Source of the DNA: Linyphia triangularis
Taxonomy: Eukaryota; Arthropoda; Arachnida; Araneae; Linyphiidae
DNA length: 64,000 bases
Reading direction: 5' to 3'
NCBI GenBank assembly: GCA_963978545.1
Contig: OZ021729.1
Location: 82,254,670-82,318,669 of the forward strand
Position numbers and translations under genes: made by a program
Notes under the pieces: generated by a model
What the model was told of the DNA's origin: nothing
What the model saw: only the letters and a program-made list of their open reading frames with translations
Databases searched by the model: none
In this document: piece by piece, positions 59,801 through 64,000 of the stretch
How positions within the stretch are numbered: the first letter of the stretch is position 1
How the letters are laid out: each line of letters opens with the position of its first letter

Positions 59801-61173
59801 TCCTGCGCATTTATAGAGCATTTAGTGAATACAGAAGGCATTGTTTGTTCTCTGATCTTGTCCCTTCGAGTAAACAAAAGAAGCATTTCAATGTTGCCAT
59901 GGTTACCATATTGATGGAGTTTTAATACAGAGACATATTTTCCAATATTACCGTGACGACAATAGATGTGCTTTTGGATAAGGATTTATGCTAAAGGCTG
60001 GTGAATATGTTTTGTAGTTTATCCTTGATGAATTCATTGGAGCACTTAAGAAATTTATTCAACGTGCTATTTTAAACATCCTTTCTTAAAAACATTTTTA
60101 ATAATACAAGTTTGACAGTTGGGAAGAAAACTGCATGAGAAAGTTATATTCAGTCAATTAATAAACATAATACAACATTCATAATTCAATTAAAATACAG
60201 GCAAATGAAATTAAAGTATTGGCGAGAGGTTAATGCATAATTTGATTGGGTTCACAGAATGTACAAAGGAAAAAAATATTTTGTTGCAATTAAAGAAAAT
60301 TTCATACAATAAAAGAATGCTTATAGGTTTCATGAAAAAAATTAAAGTTTTTAAATTTATTTTTTTAATTAAAAAAATTCTTCCAAATTTAATTAAACTT
60401 AAAACTAATTATCTTGCAAAATAACAGAATAATCTGATAGATTTCCTGTCAGATGAATATTTATTTCTGTCATTGTAAAAATATAATAGAAGGAATTTTC
60501 AATTCATTTAAAATTATCTGATTAATTTAGAAATGAATATTTCCTTAGCTGTAGAACAGCATTTATTAACTCATTGTGGTTATATACTTTTTGTTATTAG
60601 CTATCAAAGCACTTTTGTCACTATTGCAAATAAGTAGTATCTACTTTCACAGCAAAGAAACAGCATTTTTTAAACCCTTATTATTTCCCTATATATTAAA
60701 TTAAATTTCAATTATATTACTCAGCAATCAAAACCCAGAAATTGTTTAGAAAACCTAAACTAGTAATACAATTAAAAATAAAATCCCCAAAGTAATAATG
60801 TAATTAAAATGTTAAGTAATCATGCAACAGCCAGATACAAGCCAAGGCTGAATACAAGGAATCCACAATTCTACTTTGATTAGAGAAGGAGATAGTGGCA
60901 ATATGATCAGAATTTCAACATGGTTAAGTGAAAATTAATTATAACCAGCATAGGGACATATAAAATCAATATGATGGCAAATTATCCTTACGCAAGTCAG
61001 AAAAACTGTATTTATTAAGACTAATCAGCGAAAGCAAGACCTCACCTCTTCATACACCGCATTCAACAAGTGCAGTACCCTCTTCTGTGTGCTTTCTAAC
61101 TCCTCCCGGTCTTCACGCAGTTGGTCTCGGAAGTGCTGAACATATTCCTCCACTTCCACGTAGCTACTATCCA
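26760..61173 (-). CDS. CSPP1: CSPP1-like centrosome/spindle-pole and ciliary protein, 14 coding exons, start exon not found
   Basis: Joined exons: 61173-61046, 58573-58409, 57546-57425, 55515-55467, 54394-54354, 50459-50384, 48283-48231, 45504-45437, 44104-44016, 41956-41807, 39419-39300, 37106-37016, 32721-32636, 26831-26760 (1310 bp, 435 residues plus a split first codon). Every junction is AG/GT and every phase matches its neighbour, with no internal stop. Features typical of CSPP1 appear in order: an N-terminal acidic helix with REDREELE, an RRAEYNQFLKK block, a glycine-rich GGGGDPLRDSGGNLI motif, a long Glu/Arg coiled coil starting REELRRQIEEKR, an SPPVPSVRSK motif and an LSEIRRTLMQEQ helix. 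CSPP1 is known as a microtubule-associated protein of centrosomes, spindle poles and cilia. The protein is much shorter than the vertebrate long isoform and ends in an acidic tail soon after the LSEIRR helix. Each exon on its own is too short to be obvious; the phase-consistent chain is the main support. Confidence 0.88.
27380..27876. mobile_element. hAT-like MITE (497 bp) in the last intron
   Basis: Inverted ends CAGGGTTCCCACTC and, from the right, CAGGGTTCCCATGGTC. TAAAA lies on both sides. Interior contains CAAGGACTTTTAAGGACC-type sequence. Confidence 0.75.
29058..29272. repeat. Duplicated 89 bp segment, 126 bp apart
   Basis: GTCAACACTTCTCCCTTCCC... at 29058-29146 recurs at 29184-29272, both ending in GAACTATATGGGGAATAGCA. 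Locally GC-richer than the intron. No coding sense. Confidence 0.85.
30015..30185. mobile_element. Short inverted-repeat MITE (about 170 bp)
   Basis: Left end CAATCAAACCACGTTAATG; from the right CAGTCAAACCCGTTAATGC. TA follows the right end. Resembles pogo/Tc1-type termini. Confidence 0.6.
31513..31770. mobile_element. Inverted-repeat MITE (258 bp), ATA flanks
   Basis: Left ATATGGATGGTATTATGC, right complement ATATGGATGGTGTTATGC; both arms continue to the AACCCACAAAA motif. Flanked by ATA on each side. The overlapping ORFs on both strands come from the inverted repeat. Confidence 0.78.
32086..32326. mobile_element. hAT-like MITE fragment
   Basis: Related to 25388-25624 (GGATTCTCACTC at left, AGTGGGAACCATG at right, AAGACTTTTAATGACC inside). 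Terminal bases eroded. Confidence 0.5.
32636..32721 (-). CDS. CSPP1: CSPP1-like coding exon M (SEIRR helix)
   Basis: Acceptor TTGGCAG|TGAAAC, donor ATCAAG|GTACTT. It completes a Val codon, then gives 28 codons including FSSLSEIRRTLMQEQLQSKK. The L-S-E-x-R-x-x-L helix is conserved in the family. Confidence 0.88.
32815..33325 (+). repeat. R1 family repeat, full-length copy
   Basis: Left end TTTAATATAAATTCTTTATA and right end TTAATATAAAGGATTTAAAA are inverse of each other around the TAAATCCTTTATAT core, so R1 may itself be a ~510 bp inverted-repeat element. Directly upstream of exon M in gene direction. Confidence 0.7.
34574..34613 (-). mobile_element. 40 bp retroposed tail with 12 bp duplication
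   Basis: CGCGAATCCCTG occurs at 34562-34573 and 34614-34625 exactly around the insert. Read on the minus strand the insert ends CAACCAACCAAC, like the tail of the SINEs here, but its body (TTGCGCCGTTAAACTTC) differs from theirs. A severely 5'-truncated SINE of another family. Confidence 0.8.
35700..36017 (-). pseudogene. PIF/Harbinger transposase N-terminal fragment
   Basis: Reads YPQLREDKVKILNFFRMS, then SFDELVKKL and DTNYRRSISPTEKIAVTLRY. This is the helical region before the DDE nuclease of HARBI1/ALP1-like transposases (F-R-M-S ... F-D-E-L ... S-I-S-P-x-E-+-x-A-V-T-L-R). The sequence degenerates after that and the catalytic domain is missing. Confidence 0.85.
37016..37106 (-). CDS. CSPP1: CSPP1-like coding exon L (SPPVP motif)
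   Basis: Acceptor TTGACAG|GAGGTA, donor GAAG|GTAAGT. 30 codons plus one base. It includes GRKSPPVPSVRSKVILESVS; the S-P-P-V-P-x-x-R-x-K pattern is conserved in CSPP1 after the coiled coil. Phase 1 out. Confidence 0.88.
37345..37407. repeat. (TTA)n/(ATT)n microsatellite
   Basis: Imperfect ATT repeats with T runs. Confidence 0.85.
38939..39038. promoter_or_regulatory. Two CRE plus CCAAT-box modules
   Basis: GACGTCAC at 38939-38946 followed by ATTGGCT near 38964, then GACGTCAC at 39003-39010 followed by CCAATCAGCG near 39030. Full CREs beside CCAAT boxes are typical of proximal promoters. It lies in intron 11, 260 bp past exon K. Function is inference; no transcript is evident. Confidence 0.35.
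39300..39419 (-). CDS. CSPP1: CSPP1-like coding exon K
   Basis: Acceptor TGTGCAG|CGTGAT and donor AGG|GTAATG give 40 codons in phase 0: the end of the charged helix (RDRERIQRLEEFQLRDAADR), then a run of five prolines. The frame stays open a little further to a second possible donor (ACCAG|GTGGTT), but joining that to the next exon brings a stop at once, so GTAATG was chosen. Confidence 0.85.
40112..40648 (+). repeat. R1 family repeat, full-length copy
   Basis: Runs from TTTTTAATATAAATCTTTTA to TTAATATAAAGGATTTAAAA, matching 32815-33325 along its length. Confidence 0.72.
41144..41784. mobile_element. Family A foldback element, copy 4, beside exon J
   Basis: Left end TAGTCCAAGAGACAACTGC after TTA; right arm stops at GATGGGGTCCAAAA, missing the last ~25 bp. 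It ends about 20 bp from the splice donor of exon J (41806). Interior nearly identical to copy 3. Confidence 0.85.
41807..41956 (-). CDS. CSPP1: CSPP1-like coding exon J (coiled coil)
   Basis: Acceptor TTTTCAG|ATTGAG, donor GAACAG|GTCAGA. 50 codons in phase 0, almost entirely Glu, Arg, Lys and Gln (IEEKRALEAEEKRRLREH ... LREYEEEQMRTQRKSEQ). This is the highly charged coiled coil of CSPP1, with the QxxYEEEQ pattern conserved. A foldback element ends about 20 bp past its donor. Confidence 0.92.
42073..42160. repeat. 88 bp AT-rich hairpin
   Basis: CTCAGTAATTGTAAATAATT at 42073 has its exact complement ending at 42160; pairing continues imperfectly to the centre. Confidence 0.85.
44016..44104 (-). 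CDS. CSPP1: CSPP1-like coding exon I (start of coiled coil)
   Basis: Acceptor GTGCAG|CTTCAA, donor AGGCAG|GTACG. The first two bases complete Thr; the exon then encodes 29 codons ending KNKQLSYREELRRQ. It runs directly into the IEEKR coiled coil of the next exon, matching the family pattern of an Arg/Glu helix around Q-I-E-E-K. Confidence 0.88.
44352..44757. mobile_element. hAT-like MITE (CAGGGTGGTCAC end), copy 2
   Basis: Starts CAGGGTGGTCACAAAATTCA and ends TCTTGGCCACTCT; same family as 26287-26709. Confidence 0.65.
44848..45342. mobile_element. hAT MITE (495 bp) with exact 8 bp duplication
   Basis: Ends CAACAGTTCCCAACC and, from the right, CAGCGGTTCCCAACCC. The 8 bp duplication CCCTAGAC is perfect (44840-44847 and 45343-45350). 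Subterminal GCGGACCACC and TGGCCCA/GGCCCAT motifs are typical of this hAT group. No transposase. Confidence 0.93.
45437..45504 (-). CDS. CSPP1: CSPP1-like coding exon H (glycine-rich conserved motif)
   Basis: Acceptor TTTCAG|GTTTAG, donor ATTA|GTAAGC. The reading gives FSRGERRGGGGDPLRDSGGN followed by LI. The GGGG-x-PLRD-x-x-GNLI pattern is a hallmark of CSPP1 in the segment just before its main coiled coil, and is the best single diagnostic in the gene. A hAT insertion (44848-45342) ends 94 bp from this exon. Confidence 0.92.
45548..45940. mobile_element. Family B palindromic MITE, copy in intron 7
   Basis: GGATCATTCCCTATGTTGC at left and GGAATGATCCTTACTAGG at right, with GGTGAGAAGGTACGAA and CACTAAATGAAATGAC inside. 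Confidence 0.78.
46009..46029. repeat. 21-base G run
   Basis: Unbroken G homopolymer, unusual in such AT-rich DNA. A 16-base G run is at 57203-57218. Length may be uncertain because such tracts are hard to sequence. Confidence 0.9.
46340..46910. promoter_or_regulatory. GC-richer segment with CRE, CCAAT, GC-box and TATA-like motifs
   Basis: TTACGTCATCGCCGACGTAA near 46344, CCAATCGC near 46392, GGTATATAAG near 46490, then CCCCGCCCCT near 46856 and GTGACGTCAC followed by TATTGGAT at 46895-46911. Could be an intronic promoter or an LTR-like element; no gene follows that I can recognise. Confidence 0.3.
48231..48283 (-). CDS. CSPP1: CSPP1-like coding exon G (53 bp)
   Basis: Acceptor TTTTCAG|GATACT, donor ATTGG|GTAAAT. 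17 codons (DTNRNEYLDKRPPQPII) plus GG, which continues as Gly in the next exon. A proline-rich linker immediately precedes the conserved glycine-rich motif. Confidence 0.8.
48870..48953. repeat. 21 bp tandem repeat, four units
   Basis: CAATCAATTGTTATATAGCT plus C repeated exactly three times, then once with changes. Confidence 0.95.
49240..49347 (+). repeat. R1 family repeat, 3' fragment
   Basis: CCTGATTGGATGATGGCAAG through TTAATATAAAGGATTTAAAA. Confidence 0.72.
49591..50105. mobile_element. GGACAATTCC-ended MITE, copy 3 (best preserved)
   Basis: Inverted ends TGGACAATTCCGGCATTTTT and, from the right, TGACAATTCCTGCATTTTT. Interior as in 1226-1772 and 12057-12562. About 515 bp, no transposase. 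Confidence 0.8.
50384..50459 (-). CDS. CSPP1: CSPP1-like coding exon F
   Basis: Acceptor TTTTAG|TGTTCA, donor GTTATG|GTAGGT. One base completes an Asn codon and 25 codons follow in phase 0 (QKIPNGTIQSLTVLN...GEDVM). No recognisable domain; a linker in the protein's poorly conserved centre. Confidence 0.75.
52025..52467. mobile_element. Third palindromic foldback family (443 bp)
   Basis: Ends CCCAACCAAAACATTTGTG and, from the right, CCCAACCAAAACATCTCTG. The arms stay complementary through TCATACAATGATTATGGC and GCATAGGCCTAAATATC, leaving a short loop around 52230. Confidence 0.85.
52515..54285 (+). repeat. R1 family repeat split by a hAT element
   Basis: Left part 52515-52721 and right part 53955-54285 together form one R1 copy (TAATATAAATCCTTTATATG ... 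TAATATAAAGGATTTAA). The break is at ATCTTTTATT|TATTCTG. Confidence 0.82.
52722..53954. mobile_element. hAT-type element (1233 bp) inside R1
   Basis: Ends CAGGGGTCAAAG and, from the right, CAGGGGTCGCAG. At least 6 bp (TTTATT) is duplicated at the junctions; unoccupied R1 copies show the original site. Both subterminal regions repeat TATAGGAC/TATAGGATTT motifs. No transposase recognised; small ORFs near 53100 read open on both strands. Confidence 0.82.
54354..54394 (-). CDS. CSPP1: CSPP1-like coding exon E (41 bp)
   Basis: Very small exon between CTTGCAG|GTACAG and GAGAA|GTAATT, encoding VQNQSKYAREEHE plus two bases. It lies just downstream (in gene direction) of a polypyrimidine tract. The donor differs from consensus by lacking G at -1, so this exon is the weakest in the chain, although its phase 0-in, 2-out fits both neighbours. 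Confidence 0.65.
55259..55437. repeat. ~60 bp tandem repeat, three units
   Basis: Each unit has TTCA(T/C)TGA, then TAATAATGTAATTAAG and CTTGATCATATAATA, in intron 4 beside exon D. Confidence 0.9.
55467..55515 (-). CDS. CSPP1: CSPP1-like coding exon D (49 bp)
   Basis: Small exon between TGCAG|G and ATGCCT|GTAAGT. It completes the split Arg codon from the previous exon, encodes NVNRAEPSLDKSVSMP and ends in phase 0. It is supported mainly by exact splice signals and phase continuity; the peptide is low-complexity linker. Confidence 0.75.
55770..56270. repeat. AT-rich tandem repeats
   Basis: About five ~21 bp units (GAAAAGTAACTAAAATATATT type) followed by ~50-60 bp units based on TTTTCAATATATAATACATA and ATATTACAATATATGC. 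Confidence 0.8.
56440..57256. repeat. Family C repeat, copy 1
   Basis: Shares ACATAAACTAGAATAAT, AATTTAAACT.TGTAAATAAAC and the right end AAACCATG(T/C)CAACCCTG with 61690-62837. The CAACCCTG end resembles hAT termini (CAGGGTTG). Confidence 0.65.
57425..57546 (-). CDS. CSPP1: CSPP1-like coding exon C
   Basis: Acceptor TTTGTAG|AAGGAA, donor TTCAG|GTATTC. 40 codons start in phase 0 and two bases (AG) carry over; the next exon supplies G to make Arg. The peptide is basic with Lys/Glu runs (KEEESLKRRM... YEKVLAKRKAEESQF) and suggests helical or coiled-coil structure. Its GC content is clearly higher than the flanking intron. Confidence 0.85.
58409..58573 (-). CDS. CSPP1: CSPP1-like coding exon B
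   Basis: Acceptor TTTCAG|TTTCCT and donor AAAAAG|GTATAA give exactly 55 codons in phase 0 at both ends. The C-terminal part, with DEERRKKLSQERRAEYNQFL, is the clearest CSPP1-family block in the window: this Arg/Glu-rich, EYNQFL-type motif recurs near the N-terminus of the family. The first half (residues FPDRR to about NDTTEEFF) is less conserved. Confidence 0.9.
58850..59250. mobile_element. Family B palindromic MITE, reference copy (401 bp)
   Basis: Ends AAGTCCTAGTAAGGATCATT and the inverse GGAATGATCCTTACTAAGAC; both arms contain GTGAGTAGGTACGA and TCACTTAATGAAATGAC. Confidence 0.85.
59352..59625. mobile_element. hAT-like MITE (274 bp) with 8 bp duplication
   Basis: Ends CAGGGTTTTGAAAG and AAACCATGCCAACCCTG. 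Flanks AATCAAGC (59344-59351) and AATCAAAC (59626-59633) match in 7 of 8. Looks like a shortened family C member. Confidence 0.78.
61046..61173 (-). CDS. CSPP1: CSPP1-like coding exon A (N-terminal helix)
   Basis: Polypyrimidine tract plus CAG acceptor at 61174-61176 and donor GAG|GTGAGG at 61045. Two bases of a split codon are followed by 42 codons, ending in phase 0. The peptide contains VEEYVQHFRDQLREDREELE, which resembles the extreme N-terminal acidic helix of vertebrate CSPP1, so only a short stretch of protein should lie upstream. An ATG in the same frame upstream of the acceptor would be intronic under this model, so I did not use it as the start. Confidence 0.85.
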
Positions 61174-61231
61174 CTGAAAAAGATATCAATGTTGCATTGT
61201 TACACACCACCTAAGAAAGATACTTTCTATA

Positions 61232-61670
61232 TAGGCTGAGAGATGACTGCAAACTGCAAGTTTAGGTATCCCATAGAACATCATTAGCTGATTTTTTATT
61301 ATAGAATGTGGAGAAAAGTTAGTAGATTACGAATCCACTGGTCAGCCGTGGCAAGAATAGCCAAAAACTAGTACAAAATTGACTTTGAATGAGTTGAACT
61401 CAATCTGATTGCCAAATATGTCATAACTGGACACATACTGAACATCCTTTTCTTTCTGGTAACCCACCATTCTTTAATTTTCAATTGAGAAGGTTGCAGA
61501 CGATTTGTGTTTAATGGCGCAAATATATTTCATCTTTTAAAAGTCAGCCAAGTAGGCAATAAATATTATGTCATCAGTGACATAATATATATTGCCAACT
61601 TAGCTCACTTTTTTTTTTTTTTGCCAGAAAATATATATTATCTGCACTTTTTCTTATTGAAAATTAAAGA
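61232..61670. mobile_element. Family A foldback, diverged copy 6
   Basis: Starts TAGGCTGAGAGATGACTGC and follows family A through TAGATTACGAATCCACTGGT and CATCAGTGACATAAT, then loses similarity; right arm missing. Lies about 55 bp upstream of exon A's acceptor. Confidence 0.75.
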
Positions 61671-61689
61671 GCTAATAATAGAGAAATTA

Positions 61690-62837
61690 AAAAAAAAAAG
61701 TTTGTTTTTATTTGGTTTAAACCAGGTGTTTTTGGTTTAAACCGGGTTTTAAAAAAAAAAACTTTTCTAATTACATATATACATATTTATAAATAAAATT
61801 CGACATAAACTAGAATAATTTATGTTCAAATAACAATGAATATTCCTTTTGAAAATAATTTAAACTGAGTAAATAAACAATTGTTGCTACTTATGAGGAC
61901 ATTCAAATCATATTAAATTTTAATTAGATGTACTATTTTTTAAATTCAATGTAAACAATATAATACAATAGTAATTGTTTACTACATAATAGTACATGGA
62001 ATATTGCACTTTGATTCATCAGATACTTATAAAAACGTCCAATAGTTTTTAATTACAAGATTTATTTTAAAATACATTAGAACATATTCTATCTATAGTA
62101 TTTGTATAACTTTTAATTTAGTGAATTATTTTTTTATTTTTTTTTAAATAGGTAGAAAGAAAAGTTGAGTTATTCAGAAATCATTTACAACATTGAATAA
62201 TTTTAAAAATCTAATTATAGATAATAATACTATTTTTAATTATTCTTTAACACTTTAAATCCCAACCCGCCCTAAATCGCCTTGTAGAAAATTCCAGGCC
62301 AGTTGCCGTTGGTCGGGTCCAGGGGAGATACAGATATTTTAAACTGTGGTGAATCTTCCCAGCAGTAGTTGTTTGACGGGCCTCAACAATAGGCTATTGT
62401 GGAGCAAATGAATGGGAGGCATGGGTTTAGAGTACTCATTGTCAAACTGCCCCACCCTTTGGACACTGAGTAAAATAGTCGGGATTTTTCTTGTAAGCGA
62501 ATCTTATCAAGTACTTAGCGATGGTGTTTCATTCATTGATAAGATGCCAACTAAATGCTCCGACATATCAAGTAGATGACCCAACTCACAACCCTACTGC
62601 AAGTTGTAGACATATAGTAATGATCTTTTAATGGTCGACAGTGACCCCATCACAGGAAACCCTGGTGTGGCCCACAGGAGAACAAGTCGGGCGAGTTCAT
62701 TTCCAGTTTTTTTTTAATGGAAAGTCGTTGGGTTTTTGTGAAACCCACAACGCTGACTCCGTGGGATTTAAAGGGTTAAAAAAAATTAGTTAGTTTTTTC
62801 AGGAAAAAAAATATTTGGTTTAAACCATGCCAACCTT
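61690..62837. repeat. Family C repeat, copy 2, interrupted
   Basis: Matches 56440-57256 on both sides of the insertion at 62251-62775; right end AAACCATGCCAACCTTG. Confidence 0.7.
62251..62775. mobile_element. piggyBac-like MITE (525 bp)
   Basis: Ends CACTTTAAATCCCA and, from the right, CCCTTTAAATCCCA, flanked exactly by TTAA (62247-62250 and 62776-62779), the hallmark piggyBac target. GC-richer than surroundings, no ORF of note. Confidence 0.9.
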
Positions 62838-62839
62838 GA

Positions 62840-64000
62840 AAACAACTGCAACACATGTTATCAGATGGCTATATATAAAAAAAATTTCCTCGAAAAATAT
62901 TAACCGAATATTTTTCATAAGAAGTGCTACAGAATATGACTTGCAGAAGAGATGTTCTTCTCAAAAATAAAGTAGACTTTTCAAAATCTTCAATGTTTTG
63001 GGGTATTTAAATACTAGCTATTTTGCAAATCATCCTACACACATACAGTGCTATTCAATTTTTTTTTTATTTTTCGGACAACAAAGTGTAAGGACTTTTG
63101 TTTTAGCCTTTCGAGAATAAACACTAAAAGACATTTTAGGGAACATTAAAGCAGGTCTGCATAGGGTTTTAAGAAGAGGATACATGACATCATGATAAGG
63201 CCAAATAAAAAAAATAGTTTGTTTCCTTTAACCCTACCCATCCTGAAATTACAATGCAAAATTTCCAACCCTAAAGTTTTTTTAAACTTTTTAAAAAAAT
63301 TAATTACTGAAAAACAAAAGCATGTTCATTAAAACGATTAATTAATTACGATATCACAGCAATTGCATAATTGATCAATAATTTGTTAAATGCTTTCCGA
63401 ACTAGTTTCCTTAGAGCAGCATTTATCTGCTGCAGCTGTGTCAATTGGCGGGTAATTAATTGTAAACTTGGTATTCCAATATCCGGTTTGTATATATCCG
63501 AGTATTTTACAACGCTGTGCACACCTCTGATCAATTTTAAATTTAACATTAGTACTCGGGTGATATTTCATTATGCGTATTTGCTATAAATATATTCAGC
63601 AAAAAAATAACTCTTTCCCACCTTAATATTTTTACCATTGTTACAGGAAACAATTTTTTTTTATATATATTTGGTCTAATCTATGACTTTGTTTAAAAAA
63701 ACTATGCTTAATTACTAAAAACTATTAGAAAAAGGTGTGCACAAATCGTAACACATGGGTTCCTTCTTGGTTAAGGCTTTTGGAAAAGGTCCAAGGATAG
63801 CCCACCCCATGGTGGGTTTTGGAAGTGCTCCAAGCCAGTTGTGATAACATAGTACTTTGCACTTCCTGCCTTACCCAAATCCAGTCAAAAAATCTTAAAT
63901 CTGATTGGTTAATTAGTATATATATACATACACAAAAGTTTGATTTTGTTTGAAAAAAAGATTTATTCTTTCCTCTATTTCTGCTTTTGCTCTGGTTGGG
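62840..64000. other. Noncoding stretch at the window end
   Basis: Upstream of exon A in gene direction. I searched for a start exon ending with one extra base before GT on the minus strand and found no convincing candidate. ORFs at 63346-63589 are open on both strands and appear random. Confidence 0.4.

Noticed and set aside
61025..61210. CSPP1 start at the ATG of the 61-codon open frame
   Set aside because: The ATG lies upstream of a strong polypyrimidine-CAG acceptor in what looks like intron, and the downstream codons after the donor are intronic too.

Overview
Eukaryotic, AT-rich genomic DNA, most likely from an arachnid such as an orb-weaving spider. The pointers are long AT-rich introns, a metazoan ciliary/centrosomal gene, and a dense, nested load of arthropod-type transposons. 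I see no bacterial, plasmid or CRISPR features. The species assignment is inference.

One host gene is clear. A CSPP1-like gene (centrosome and spindle pole-associated protein) runs on the minus strand from at least 61173 down to its stop codon at 26760. I rebuilt 14 coding exons whose splice phases all agree, giving 435 residues plus one split codon. The exon with the start codon was not found and may lie beyond 61.2 kb or outside the window. The introns range from about 0.9 to 5.8 kb and are packed with repeats.

1-24.5 kb is repeat-dominated and holds no convincing host gene. It contains three tRNA-derived SINEs with perfect target-site duplications; four full or partial copies of a ~660 bp palindromic foldback element (two more lie in the host gene); a Tc1-like element split by one of those copies; MITEs nested inside a MITE; a solo LTR; a pogo-type MITE; a decayed Ty3/Gypsy element (16401-22586) with a non-LTR RNase H fragment inserted in it; and a 1.5 kb internally deleted Ty1/Copia element (22970-24503).

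24.5-26.7 kb is the gene's downstream flank, with hAT-like fragments that come within about 50 bp of the stop codon.

26.7-61.2 kb is the CSPP1-like gene. Its introns carry hAT-type elements (one with an exact 8 bp duplication), a PIF/Harbinger transposase remnant inside a 2.56 kb element with hAT-like ends, more foldback copies (one ends about 20 bp from a splice donor), tandem repeats, and CRE/CCAAT motif clusters.

61.2-64 kb holds a diverged foldback copy and a repeat interrupted by a piggyBac-like MITE flanked by TTAA.

I found no evidence for a wholly new biological system. The most useful results are the exon model of the CSPP1 homologue, the SINE family with fresh insertions, the foldback family, and the two recombined or deleted LTR elements.
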